Source: Sclerotiophoma versabilis (taxonomy: Eukaryota; Ascomycota; Dothideomycetes; Pleosporales; Didymellaceae). From it: a stretch of 64,000 nt of DNA. A program made the position numbers and the translations under genes. The stretch is from assembly GCA_012274445.1 (NCBI GenBank), contig JAAROD010000014.1:799001-863000 (forward strand). The letters are read 5' to 3'. The notes below the pieces were generated by a model. The model was given only the letters and a program-made list of their open reading frames with translations, was not told where the DNA came from and searched no databases. Below, one piece after another: positions 12,134 to 25,243 of the stretch; the stretch's first letter is position 1; every line of letters begins with the position of its first letter.

Positions 12134-14966
12134 GTGTTACCGTGCATGGTCACTCATTGCGCACGGTCACTTATTGCACTCCCCCCCCCCTACCATTCAT
12201 CCCATCTTCTCACTCTCTATATCTTAACGCTACTATATCTATTAAGGCTATAATTTAAGAGTTAAATATAGCTAATTTAGATAAAGATATTTTATATAAG
12301 AAGTTAGCTAAAAAATATAGTATATACTAATTAATATTAGCCTACTAAGTAAAGAGTATTTATATATTATATTAGAATAGTATACTTAATAAATAATTAC
12401 TCTATCTATAAAATAAAGTAAAGCTAGTAAAGTATATTAAAGAACTTATAAAGAGATACCTTATACTTATAAAGTATATAGTAATTAATTTTATAACTCT
12501 ACTAGCTATATAGAAGCTCTTAGAAAGCTAGATTACTTACTTTCTTTATTATAACTAGAATATACTTCTTATAGCCTAGACTATTTTTATAGAAATAGGC
12601 TATTATAAGGCTAATTCTAGTAATAAATTCTACTTTTACTTTAAGCTTCTCTACTAGAAGATAACCTAGAATAATATTAAGCTTAAGAATACCTATAATA
12701 TAGATAAGAAAGGCTTTACTATTAGAGTTATAGGTAGAAGTAAGAGAATTTTTAATAAGCTACTATTTAGTAAAAAGTAGTTTAAGTAGTTACTCTATAA
12801 TAGTAACTAAGAGTAGATATAAAAAGCTAGCTGCTAAGAGCTATATATAAGTAGAAACTAAATAAGTTTAATATCTATTTACTAGTATAAAGTCTTATAT
12901 ATTAATACTAGAAAGTAGAAGGTATATAGAACCTATTTATAGAATTTATAATTCTCTAGTAGCCTTTATAGTAGTAAGGTAGGCTCTAGTCTAAAGAGTT
13001 TAAAAGGTCTACTATAGAGATTAGAATTACTAGAGTACTACTAAGAACCTATAGAGCTAGAGTATAATTAGCTAGAGCGCTTAAGGCCTTCTATATACTA
13101 AGGTACTAGTTAAGAGTCTAGCCTATTATAGTATTCTCTTCTACTATTTCTATATTTATAAATAAGCCTTTAAAGTAAAATAATAAACTAACTTACTTAA
13201 CCTTATATTCTCTATATACCTTTCTACTACTATTATACCTCTTTACTTATTTACTTACTCTACTCTCTTTATACTTTACCTTTACTTTATCTTACTATAG
13301 TAGGCTCTAGTAAGTATAATACTAGCTCTAATACTAGTTTTATAAGTTATATTTCTTTTTTTTTATTATAGTACTTTTCTTTAGTAAAGTAGAAGCTTAT
13401 AAAGCTATTTTTAGCTTAATAGTAGTAGCTTTCTTATTTTAAAAGGTATCTATATTATATAATACCTTTACCTAAATATATATTAACTACTCATTTACTA
13501 TAGCCTAGTAAGAAATTCTTACTCTACTTCTCTACTCTACTAAGCTATATTATTACTAATTCTAATTATAAGCTTTTTAGTAATATTAATTTTAATACTC
13601 TTACTACTACTATAAATAGTTCTAGTAATATAATAGATAATAAGTTTAAGCTTAAAAACTCTTTTAGCTATACCTAGTAAACTCTTAACTACTAGCTCTA
13701 TAATATTAATATAGATAAATTAACTTATTTTAAGTATAAGTGTAAGAAGTACTACTACTATAAAGTAAGTTTTATAATTTCTTTATTCTTTAAGTATATC
13801 TTCTTCTATTTAGTTAGGTACTAATCTATAGGTTCTATAGGCCTTTTATAAAACTTTTAAGTTTACTAATACTATTTACTATTTTTATAAAATCTATTCT
13901 AACTTTAAGTACTATACTTTCTTTCTTACTAGCTTAGTATCTACTAAGAATAAGTATACTCTTTATTACTACTAAAATTTAGTAATAATATAAGAGCTTC
14001 TATTTTAGTATAGTAATAAGCTTAAACACTATACTAACTTCTTAAACTATAAGGCTAAGGTTAAGAAAAAGCTTTAGAGTCTTTTTAATATCTTTAGTAT
14101 AACTTATTAATATATAAATCTATAAAAGTAGATATTAAATAACATATACTCTAACTAAAAGGTTCTAGAGAAAATTCTTATTTAGAATAAGCTACTTATA
14201 GGTTTCTTTCTAGAAATTATTATTCTTAGTTTAGTCTAGCTAATATTTATAGCTTAATTCTCTATATAATATATTTATTATATAGTCTATTACTTAAGGT
14301 ATACTTACCTAGGCCTATAGTACTTTTAAAGATAATATTAGAAATAATACTACTACTATCTATTCTATAGTTAGAGCTTAGAAGAAGAAGATTATAGAGG
14401 CTACTAGAACTACTTAGGTTAAGAATTTTCTTAATAATAATTAGAAGATATATTCTATAAACTAGTTAGTATTTATTTTTAGTATTTCTAGTACTCTAGT
14501 ATACCTTTATATTAGGTTTTTCTATTAGTATCTATATAGAGATAACTAGTTTCTAGTAGTAAGGTAAATAAAACTTTTTTCTTTTTAAATATTTCTTTTC
14601 TTCTAATTATATAGTTCTTTATTTTTTATTTAGTATTTTTAAAAGTTCTATCTTTTTTTAGTAGCTATTTTATATAGTAGCTATATACTATTCTTTTTAT
14701 TTAGAAGTATAGTATCTCTTACTAGAAGAGTCTACTAGAAAGTTCTAGAAAGAATTTTAAGAGTAGGTTTTTCTAAGTATTATAGCTTCTAGCTATTTCT
14801 ATAATCTATCTATTTAGAGTAGATAACTTTTTATAGTTAGACCTTAGTTTCTAGGTTCTTTAAGTATAGCCTTACTATACTACTAGGTACTATTAGTTCT
14901 TACTATTTATTCTAAATAGTTATTTTTTATAAATTACCTTAACCTTCTATTCTTTAGTAAAAGAGC
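12134..14966 (+). mobile_element. Pogo/Fot-type DNA transposon relic, copy 2
   Basis: It begins after a TA dinucleotide (12,132-12,133), as expected of Tc1/mariner-pogo elements. The first 80 bases are not RIP-mutated and line up with the AT-only copy at 6,100-6,165 through C/T and G/A differences. Around 12,660-12,770 a plus-strand frame reads NTYNIDKKGFTIRVIGRSKR, clearly the pogo/Fot1 DDE block. A weaker frame near 12,400-12,500 resembles the preceding helix-turn-helix and spacer region. Repeat F occurs at about 12,835-13,145. The right end is where homology with copy 1 stops; no inverted terminal repeat was found there. Confidence 0.75.
12145..12178 (+). repeat. Two tandem 17-bp subterminal repeats of the pogo element
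   Basis: CATGGTCACTCATTGCG is followed directly by CACGGTCACTTATTGCA (14 of 17 identical). Subterminal repeats of this kind commonly bind the transposase. They survive here without RIP. Confidence 0.6.
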
Positions 14967-15749
14967 TATTATTACCTATAACTACTAAAGAGGTAAGTTA
15001 TAAATTATTATTTATTTATTATTCTAGAGAGTTTTCTATATAGAAGAAGAGCCTATTTATATAGAATACTAAGTAGATTCTTTTCTTAATATTAAGTTTT
15101 AAATTATATAAAGAGATTATTTCTATTATAGTAAACTTTCTATTTTTCTAATCTAACTTCTAGCTAGTCTAATTATTAGAATTATAGTTTTCTAATTCTA
15201 GCTAGACTTTATTACCTATATAGAGTTAGAGTAACTCTTTCTAGTATCTATTAGCTTAAGGTTTCTAGGCTTATTATACTTCTACTATCTTAAACTATAT
15301 AAATTCTATAGTTTTAGTAAACTTCTATACTATTATAGCTACTACTTTTACTAGAGCTCTAGTATTCTAGTAGAGGTTTTTAGTAGTTAGGTTTAGATCT
15401 TTATATATAGCGTTTATATTATACCTATACTAAATAAAGAAGAAACTAATACCTATAGAACTTACTACTTATTTTTTAATAGTAATCTATACTACTAGTA
15501 CCTAGTATACCTAGTTATTCTAGGTTTAGTCTATATAAGCTTAAAGGTAGGCTTCTATAACTAAGTTAATATATTTAGTACTACTATTTATTTATAAATA
15601 GAAGGCTATAAATAGCTTTTAAGTAATCTTTAGTATTTAGTATATAGTTTTCTAGAAGTTACTTAAGAATTATAACTCTAAATTAAAAACTATAGTATTT
15701 AGTATATAATAGTATATAACTATATAGAAAATAAATATATTAGAGACTA
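14967..15749. other. RIP-mutated DNA of unknown origin
   Basis: AT-rich, CpA-poor sequence between the pogo homology and the first LTR of gypsy G1. It may be the rest of the pogo element or another relic; no motif was recognised. Confidence 0.5.
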
Positions 15750-15940
15750 TATTTATAATAGGCTAAGCTCTTAGTAAATAAGACTATATACTAAACCTAT
15801 ATATATAATTATAGAGTATAGCTTAGTATCTTACTATATCTTAAATAAGAAGATATAATTTCTTCTTTCTTTTCTATTTTTCTACTTCTATAGTATAAAA
15901 TAAATATATACTTATTAAAAGGCTACTTTAACTCTTAATA
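15750..15940 (+). repeat. 5' LTR of gypsy relic G1
   Basis: This 191-bp unit is the reverse complement, with RIP differences, of the LTR at 61,420-61,609, whose outer ends read TGTTATAAT and TTAATA (from TTAACA). It marks the left end of an old gypsy element whose other pieces lie at 15,941-16,544, 24,052-25,016 and 47,551-51,310. Confidence 0.75.
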
Positions 15941-16544
15941 TAAGTTAAAAGATTTAAACTAACTAAACTTTCTAAGCGTATAATAATAGAAGAAGATAAC
16001 CTTTATAATTAATAGCTACCTAGCAGCTAGCTAATATATAAATAGTAGATATAATTATAGTATTTATATAAGTAATAGTAAGACCTATTACATAGCCTAT
16101 TAGTAGATAATCTAATAGTAATAATATAATTCTTAAAAGCTAACTTAGATAAACTAGTAAGTAAGTAAGAGAAATAACTATATAAGCAGCTATAATTCTA
16201 AATAAATAAACTTAGAAAGATACTAAGTAATAATACTTATCTAGAAACCTTAGAAAGAAGTAGATAAAACTTTTTCTTTAGTTCTACCCCTTTAAGTAAC
16301 TACTAAAATTATACTATCTAATAGGCTAAAAAGCCTAGACTTTCTAATATAGAAGTATTTAATAAAGAATTATATAAATAATATCTTTAATAAAAGATAA
16401 AGATATAGGCTAAGCTATATAAAAGCTAGCTAGCGTACTCTACTAAGAAGAACTAAGTTAACTATATAATTACTTATATAACTAGTTAAGTATTTAATAC
16501 TTTATCTTTAATAATAATAGTCTTTATAAATAGTACTACTCTAC
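15941..16544 (+). mobile_element. Gypsy relic G1, leader and start of gag
   Basis: RIP-mutated internal sequence between the G1 LTR and copia element A, which is inserted after the pentamer TCTAC (16,540-16,544). No frame is open. Assigned to G1 by position. Confidence 0.6.
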
Positions 16545-16836
16545 TAATATATAAGTAAGCTACTAGCTTACTACTAGGCTAAGTAAGATATTAGTATATT
16601 AAAGCTAGGTATTACCTAAAGTATAAGCCTGTGCGCCTAAGCTTATAGCTAACTCTTAAGAAGCTTAGTAGTTAAGCTAACTATAGTTAAGTAGACTTAC
16701 TACTATCTATAAGCTTAATCCTAGAGTTATATAACTAATAATATTTCTTTTATATATATATAGTTATTATATCTAAATAAATAGGTACTAATTAATTATT
16801 TAATTATCTAAGTATTATACTATACGCTTATTAATA
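16545..16836 (+). repeat. 5' LTR of copia A
   Basis: 292 bp, ending TTAATA (from TTAACA). The internal region starts GTTATAAGCTTAGC, a RIP-altered complement of the anticodon arm of initiator tRNA-Met (half-tRNA primer, as in Drosophila copia). Confidence 0.85.
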
Positions 16837-19800
16837 GTTATAAGCTTAGCTTCTAAAGAATAGTAGATATCTCTGCGTACTTAGCTAATTAAGCCTTTTA
16901 GATAATACTTAAAAACTCTAATTAAAACTTTCTTTTACTCTACTACTAAACCAAATAATAAGTAAGCTAGTTAACTATAGCTTATAAGCTTTATTAGCTA
17001 TACTAGCTAGTACCTACTAGCTATACTCTAGAAATAACTAGCTTAATTAGTATTTTTAGCTTACCTAGCACACTAAGCTATATAATATATAGAATCTTAT
17101 TAACTTAGATACCTCTAATACGCTAGGTATATATAAAGAAGCCTCTAAGCTTTCTACTATTAGCTTAATTATAGAGCTAGAAGCTACTAAGTATTTATTA
17201 ACTAGCTTAACCTATAATAACTATCTAGCTATATAAGCTACCTATAGCTAGTCTACCTAACCTACTAAAGTATAAATAAGCTCTAAAGTATATAACTATA
17301 AGCTTATAAAATATAAAATATAAATAAGTAAGTAGGCTACTAAGGTAGAATACCTTTAGAAACTATAGAACTAGGTTAATACTATAGTTACTCTATTAAT
17401 TATCTTACTAGTAATAGTATAGCTTATTAGTAATAATAAGACTATACTATAATTACTTGTAAAAGCACTATACTAGAAGCTTACCTTTACTATACTAAGT
17501 ACTAAAAACTAAGTTAGAGTAGAGTATAGAGCCTACTTTAGAGTAGCTAAGTAAGAATAAGCTGCTCTATAAGACTAGTACTAGAAGTAGTTATACCTAT
17601 ACTTAAAAGCTAAGTCTTATAAGCTTATAGAAGTTAATAAAGAGCTTACTATTTAAGATTTTCTTAATATATTAAGGTATAGAATTACTCTAGAGTAGGC
17701 TTATACTATATACTAAAGAATTATCTAGAATACTATTCTAGGGCTTAAAACGCTTAATTTAGACTAAGTAAGTAGAGTTTTTAGTAGCTTAATATATAAA
17801 TATATAAGTAGGTTAAGTAAAAATAACTTAAGAGTATTTATAATCTTTAGTAATTAATTAAATACCTAAGAAGCTTCTATAAAGAAGCCTAATAGCTTAA
17901 GTTTAAAATAAATAGGCTATAGTTACCTCTATAAGACTAAGAGTTATACCTACCTATAGAAACTAATATAGTACTAAGTACTTAAAACTATAGTAATAGG
18001 CTTATCTTTACCTCTATATAGATTAAGAGACTAAGTATAGTAGTAAATACTCTAGAAGCTTAAAATTAAAGAGTTTTAAAACCTTAAGAAGGAAATTAAG
18101 TAACTTAGCTAGTACTTAAAAGCTTACTAATTAATCTAGGCTCTAGAAGGTTTCTAACTAGTAGCTAGAATACTATAAGTTAAGTTTCTAGGTAATATAT
18201 AAGCAGCTCTAATTAACCTAAGAATAATAAGTGCTTTTAGTAATACCTAGTAAATAAGAAAGATATTAGAAGTATATAACCTTATAGATTTTAATACTTA
18301 TCTACTATCTAAAAGTATAATTCTAGATAATAGAGCTACTACGCACCTAGTTAATAGTGTAAAGTATTATATACCTAGGTCTTTCTACCTATTTAATTCT
18401 AGTAATACTATAGAAGTAGATACTTAAGTATTTTCTATTATAGGCTAAGAAGCTTATTTACTTAAGAATACTCTTTATAGAAAGTATAGCCTATATACTA
18501 AGAACCTACTTCTTTAGAATATTATTATAGTTAAAGGTTTCTTTATTAATATTATCTTAAAAGCTTAATTAGAAGAAAAGAGAGTATAGTACCTAAAGCT
18601 TAATAGTACTCTATAGATAGATTATATTAAAGACCTTAATATAAGTATTATATATATAACTTTATAGTATACTTATAACCTTACTTTTCTTAAATATAAA
18701 CCTCTTTTATACTATTCTATAAGCTTTTTAAATATAGTAATAATAAAATAATTATATAACTTCTATCTCTATAGCTTAAATAAGTACTTTTAGTATACTT
18801 AAGCTAGCTACTCTAGCCTAAAAGCTCTATAAGTACTTATAAAGTATATATATAGTATATATATAGCTAAAGTACTTTAGAAGAACTATAAAATATATAT
18901 AATAACCTATACTAAGTAGGTAATATTATAAAAGAAAGTATAAGAAACTAGCTTACCTCTTCTAGTAAATTAGCTAAGACCTATTTAATATACCTCTAGG
19001 CTATAAAGATAAGTTATAAATACTTTTAATTAAGAAGTACTATAGTAGAAAGCTCTTTATATACCTACTATAAGTAAGGACTTAAATTAAAATTCTCTAA
19101 GTTTTTACTAATTTTTTAAGCTAGGTAGCTACTTAGTATAAGCTTAAAATCTATAAGATTAGCTAAGATAATAATATAGCTATACTACTATAGTAAGAGA
19201 GCTCTATATATAAGTACTAGGCGCTTAATATAGAGATAAATATTAAGTATATACCTTTTTATATATATAAGCTAAATAGTACTATAAAGAGAAGTAGATA
19301 AGAGATTATTACTAAATTAATTAAAATAAGAAGTAGTATAAACTTACTTAAGAAGCTCTAGCTAGAAGTTATTATAGCTACTGCGTAGCTTTATAATATA
19401 AGTTCTATATACTTAAATAAGCTATATAGCCTAAATAAGAAGCTTAATTAGTAGTTTATATAGTACTTTTAATAGTACTAATCTAAGTAGGTAAGAGTAC
19501 TTATAGATAATCTAAGACCTACTTAGAGTAGAATATATATATATAGCTACTAAGTATATCTCTTAAATAGAGAATAAGTAGCTAGCTATAATAGAAGAAG
19601 CTTTAAAGTTACTCTGAAATGTTATATTAGTTATCTTATTAGTTATTAAGCTTCTAATATATACTATATATAGGTACTCTAACTTAACTAGGTAATTATA
19701 ATATATAATATAACTTTTAATAAGAAGCTTATTAATAACTAGGTTAATAAGTTAACTATACTTCTAGTTATAGAAGAAGTAGAGGTTATAGAAGTTTTCT

Positions 19801-22169
19801 ATAAGCTTAGTAAGATAGTAGATATAAAAGAAGTAATTAAGCTCCTTATTACTAAGAGAAAAAATCTATTACTTAAATTACTCTCTATATAATAGCTTAG
19901 AAGTAAGCTCTTAAAAAAAGCTTAATTAGTAGAAGGCTAGTCTAGTAATAAGTAAGCTTCTAAGGTAGAGACTATATAGTTAGTTAGCTTAGCTAGTAAA
20001 CTAATAGAGATCTATATAGAGCGCTAAGAACTAGGCCTTCTCTTCTCTAACCTAATACTAGAACCTAAGTAGCTAGTAGTAGGCAGGAAAGCTTCTATAG
20101 AAGAGTACCTGTCTAGAAGCTTATAAAAAGTATACTCTACTATTAAAGAAGAGAGCCTTCTAGTAGGTAATAGAGATTATAATAATCTACTAATAAGAAG
20201 ACCTAACTCTCTAATAATTCTTATACCTTCTTAGAAATTAATAAAAATAAGTAAACTAACTATAAGCTATACTAATTAGCGTAGAACTATTAGCTTACTA
20301 ATATAATTAAGCTATAGGCTATATACCTAAGAGTATAATAAGCTTAGAGAAGATAATAGAGTAGGTATATATACTATAATAAGCTTAATAGAGTAAGATA
20401 GTAACCTTTAGCTACTTAGAAGCTTATTTAATTATATAAATAAGTATAGAAACTAGAGAAAAGACCTTATTATAATCTATATAGTTATTACAGCCTTAGT
20501 AATAAGATTAGAGAAACTATTAGCTAAAAATAAGTAGTAGGTATACTATAACTAGCTTCTTCTAGTTTCTAATATATAGAAAGAGCTTACTAATTACCTT
20601 CTAGGTACTCTATTCTACTAGGCCTATATAAAAGAGATTAAAATACTTACTAAGAAAAATACCTAAAAAGAAATAGATAAAATAAGCTTCTAGGCTAAAG
20701 CTCTACTACTTAAATAGGTATTTACTTATAAGCTTAATTAAGATAGCTACTTTATAAAATATAAAGCTAGAATATATATATATAGAGACCTCTAGGTAAA
20801 GAATTTAATTAAGTTAACCTATACTATAATACTTACTATAAGATTCTTCTATAAAATAGTTACTATAGTAGCTTAGTTTAATTTAGAGCTACTATAGTAT
20901 AATATAAGTAGTGTATTTTTTAATATAAGCTACTAAGACTAGCTGCTAGTACTATAAAAGCTACCTAATAGATTTAAGAAGCCTAAGTAGGTAGTACTAC
21001 TACTATAAGCTCTATATAGTCTTTAGAACTTCTCTATTCTATAGTATAAAAAGCTGTCTAGTACTCTTTAGAAGCTTAGTTTAATAGTATTAAAAGAAGA
21101 GCTATACTTATTTTTTAATAATAAGTAAAAAATTATCTTACTCTTCTATATTAATAATATTCTCCTTACTTATTATAAGAATAATTAAGTAGTTATAGAG
21201 TAGTTTATAAGCTTATTAATAGCTAAATATTAAATTATAGATTATAGAGCTACTAAATAGTTTTTAGAAGTTTATATTATATAAGATTAAGCAGCCTAAG
21301 TAATAATACTTACTTATAACTTCTATATTAAGAAGCTTACTACTAAGTTTAAGGTTTTAGAGAAGAGGTTACTCCTAAGTATCCTCTTTTCTATAATTAA
21401 GCTTTAGAAGTATATAGAAAAAGCTTTAAAGTAAGAAATTAAGGCTTATTAAGAGTAGGTAGAGTTAATATTATATACTATAATTATAACACAGCTAGAC
21501 ATTACGTATATAGCTTCTTAGCTATCTTACTATCTTATAAATTCTAGAGCTACTTACTTCTAAGTAGCTACTTAAGTTATTAGCTACTTATATAGAACTA
21601 AGTATCTAGGTATATAGTATAAAGCTTATTTAGGTAGCTAGCTTCTTATATATAGAAACACTTTATTTACTAATAATAGTAAATTGTATTAATTATTTTA
21701 GAAGTATATTATATAGCTTTTTAGCAGCCTAATTATATAGAAAGCAGCTAGGTAGTCTAAAGTAACTACTTTAATAACTAAAGTAAAACTACTAGCTATA
21801 TAGCTAAAAAGAGTATTACTCTAGAGTAATTTCTCTATAAGCTCTGCCTTAACCTAGAGGTTACTTAGAAGATATTCTATAATAATTAGTAAACTATATA
21901 GTTAGTAGTAGAAGAAAGTAAGTAGCTTACTACCTAGCTGTGCTATATAGATATATAGAATATATAGCTTAAATAAGAGTATATAAAAGGTACCTTTTTA
22001 GTAACCTATATAAAAATAAGTAAGATACCTACTAATAGGTTAAGAAAAGTACTTTCTAGGCAGGCTTATAAGCGCTTTTTAACCTACCTAAACCTTTATA
22101 ATATAAATAATAAGGTATAATAGGTTATAGAGTTATAAAAAGAGTAGTTAAAAGAGAGAGTAAATAATT

Positions 22170-23010
22170 AATTTAACTACTAAAGAAGATAACTCTCTTT
22201 TCTTAGGTGCCTACTACTAACTCCTAAATCTAGAGCTCTTTTCTTAGTTTCTATTAAAACTATAACCTTTTACTAAAAGCTTCTTTATTATATACTAAGT
22301 AATATATAGGTTTATAAACCTTTATAAGGTTATTAGTAATAAACTATATTATAGAAAAAGAATAGTAACCTATAGAAGTAGTTATACTTCTAGATACCTA
22401 TAGCTTATTAGTAAGAGTAATACTAACTACCTTAAAAGAGCTAGAGCTATAAAAGCTATTAGTTTATATACTATAAGCTTAAGAAGCTCTAGAATCTATA
22501 TAGAGTAATAGAAGTACTCTAAAGAGTACTAGAAGTAGTAGTAGGTATAAAGGCTAGTATTAGCTATATTATAGTACTACGCAGCTAAGCTATTAACTAG
22601 CAGAGTATATATATAGCCTAAGTAGAGTATAATTCTATACTTACGCTATATAGTGCCTATAATAGGTATAATAATAGTAGTAGTAGTAGTAGTAGTAGTA
22701 AGAGTAGAAGCTAGTAGAGGCAGAGGTAGAAGTAGTAGTAGTAGTAGAGAAGATAGCTAGAAAGAGAGTAGTAGTAGTAGGTAAGAGGAGAGAGAGCTAG
22801 AGTCTCTAATAGAGCCTAAGGGCCTAGTAAAAGAAGCTTAATTAGCTAAAGCTAAACTACTAATACCTAAAGAAAAAACTAAGTAGTAGAAGTAAGTAGT
22901 AAGTATATAAGGTATAAGAAGTAGAGTATAAGTAGTAGTAGTATAGTTAGTAGTAGTAGTAGTAGTAGTATAGTTAGTAGTAGTAGTAGTAGTATAGTAG
23001 TACTTAGTAT

Positions 23011-23060
<50 letters not shown>

Positions 23061-23759
23061 CGCGTAAGGTGCTTAGACTTAGGTTCTTTCTATTTAAAGT
23101 TAGCTAAATAGGTAAAAAGAGCTTAGAAAAGCTACTTAGGAAGCTTAATTAAAAGCTATCTAAGCTAGTAGAAAAAGAGCAGCTACCTTCTAGCTATAAC
23201 TTAAGCTTAAATAATAAGTTATAAGTAACTTAAGAGGTATAAGAAGCTTAAGAAGCTTATAATAAGTAGCTAAATAGGTAGAAGAAGCTTAAATTAAGAG
23301 TAAAATAAGAGAGTACTTATAGCTATAGTAATAGACTTAAAGATAGCTAAAATTAGTAGAGAGAGCTAATTATATAATAATTAGCCCTAGTAAAGATAAA
23401 GTAAGCTACTTACTTTATACTTATACTACTTATTACTATAAGATATTATATTAAAACTCTAACTATAAATAAACTAGGTAATAGAGAAGTTAAAATTAAG
23501 TAGATAGTACGCAGTTAAGCTATATATTTTAAGTTAAGTATCTAGTAATATATAGAGCTACTTAATATTATAAAGTTAAAGTAAAAGTATAAACTAATAT
23601 AAAAAGTTTATACTAATAAAGTAAGCTTCTCTAATAATAATTAGAAGCTTAAAACAGTGCTATATATAGAAAGTATAATAATTACTACTAAATAAAGTAA
23701 TAAGCTATATAGTAATTTATTAGATAATCTTTTATTTATAAAAGACTATTAAAAGAGTA
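22170..23759 (+). other. Long 3' region of copia A between pol and LTR, with AGT repeats
   Basis: RNase H homology stops near 22,160, yet the LTR starts only at 23,760. The same extra segment, inverted, is in copia B (about 26,182-27,730). It holds (AGT)n tracts at about 22,677-22,745 and 22,930-23,060. RIP has destroyed any reading frame; it may once have held an extra gene. Confidence 0.6.
23005..23058 (+). repeat. (AGT)n microsatellite
   Basis: An almost perfect run of about 18 triplets inside copia A. Related shorter runs lie just upstream, and the complementary (ACT)n runs occur in copia B at about 26,880-27,215. Confidence 0.85.
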
Positions 23760-24051
23760 TATTATATAAGTAAGCTACTAGCTTACTACTTAGCTAAGTA
23801 AGGTGTTAGTATATTAGAGCTAGGTATTACCTAAAGTATAAGCCTATATACCTAAGCTTATAGCTAACTCTTAAGAAGCTTAGTAGTTAAGCTAACTATA
23901 GTTAAGTAAACCTACTACTATCTATAAGCTTAATTCTAGAGTTATATAACTAATAATGTTTTCTTTATATATAAATAGTTATTATATCTAAATAGAAAGG
24001 TACTAATTAATTATTTAATTACTTAAGTATTATACTATAAGCTTATTAACA
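23760..24051 (+). repeat. 3' LTR of copia A
   Basis: 292 bp, same length as the 5' LTR. It ends TTAACA and is followed by the target duplication TCTAC (24,052-24,056). Confidence 0.85.
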
Positions 24052-25016
24052 TCTACTAATACTTAATAAGGCCTAGGTATACCTTTATAGGTTCTTTAAG
24101 AACTCTACTACTTAAAAAAAAGCTCTTAAGTACTTATATATAATAAAATAAAGTAAGAATAACTTTAATCTATATATTTAGAAGTTTAACCTAAAGCTAT
24201 AAGAAGTAGTCTTAGATAGAGTAAGCTATACTTAGAAGATTAACTATCTTAAGAATAGTTTAAATAGTAAGCTGTTAAGAGCCTAAAGTAAATATTAACT
24301 ATCTAGACTTAAGATATATAAATAGTATATATAGTATACTAGAATAACCTAAGAGAACCTTAAGGCTATAAACAGAATTATAGGTAATAACTACTCTACC
24401 TAGATATATAACTTAACTTTCTAGAAACCTTAATAAAGAAATAGTAATAAAATAAACTAGTAGCCTATAGTAGGTACTTACTAGCTCTATATAAAGAAGA
24501 AAGAGTACTAGAGAATAAAAGAAGAACTTTAGAAAAGAAAAGTAATAGGCGCCTACTTAAAGTATAGTAATAAAGGCTATATAGTATAGAATTATAAAAA
24601 GAAAGTACCTTTTAGCTTACCTTTCTATATAGATAAGTAAAAAGTAACTACTAGAACTTCTAGAGTTACTTCTACTTAACTTACTAAAGAGATATCTTCT
24701 TCTAAAGATAAGAGAAAAGACTAGCTCTAGCTAAAAGTTATATACTAGAGCCTTTTTAATAAGTTCTAAAGCCTATATAAACTATATATTCTTTACTCTA
24801 TTAACTAGCTATAATAAAACCTATAATAATTTATATAATTATTAAATTAACTATATAAGCTACTACTATAATTAATAATAGATACTATACCTATTATCTA
24901 GTAAATAAATAGTTTATATAAAGAATAAACTTACTATATATACTAATTACTTATATTAAGATAGAAGAAGTAAATAACTAGATAAGTAAGATTTCTAAGA
25001 TTATAGAATTTACTCT
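24052..25016 (+). mobile_element. Gypsy relic G1, gag to protease part
   Basis: Flanked by copia A on the left and element Y on the right. Near 24,960-25,016 one frame gives SKISKIIEFT and the frame continues beyond Y at 47,551 with the next residues of a gypsy protease-like domain, so the two pieces were once joined. RIP stops are frequent. Confidence 0.6.
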
Positions 25017-25243
25017 TATTAAAGCTAAGATAACTAGATAAGATTAATCTAGGTATAAAAGAGTTAATTAAGTTTCTTATTTTATTTCTATAGTAAAAGA
25101 GCATAACTATATATATATTTTACTCTTAGGCTAGTTCTAGATTAGAGTAGAGCTAATTAATTATTCTTATCTATTAATCTAATCTTTCTAATCTGCCTAT
25201 ATTACTGTTAATAATTACGTAATTATTAACCTTTACTATAACA
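25017..25243 (-). repeat. 3' LTR of element Y
   Basis: 227 bp, ends TATAACA on the plus strand. It pairs with 47,324-47,550 at the same length and high similarity. Confidence 0.8.

Larger units (their letters stand above)
16545..24051 (+). mobile_element. Ty1/copia-type retrotransposon A (7.5 kb, RIP-mutated, full length)
   Basis: Two 292-bp LTRs (16,545-16,836 and 23,760-24,051) are flanked by the 5-bp duplication TCTAC on both sides. Internal order is copia-like. A protease-like trace reads DNRATTHLVNS at about 18,320-18,355 (D-S/T-G-A type, Gly lost). An integrase region follows at about 18,900-19,600. The reverse transcriptase trace LYINNILL lies at about 21,145-21,170, expected from YVDDIL after G-to-A changes. 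The RNase H tail ends near 22,160. Every frame has many TAA and TAG. About 1.6 kb of further sequence with triplet repeats separates pol from the 3' LTR. It is inserted in gag of G1. Confidence 0.85.

Noticed and set aside
22677..23060. AGT repeats as a possible CRISPR-like or satellite array
   Set aside because: They are simple triplet microsatellites inside a retrotransposon, without spacers or a longer unit.
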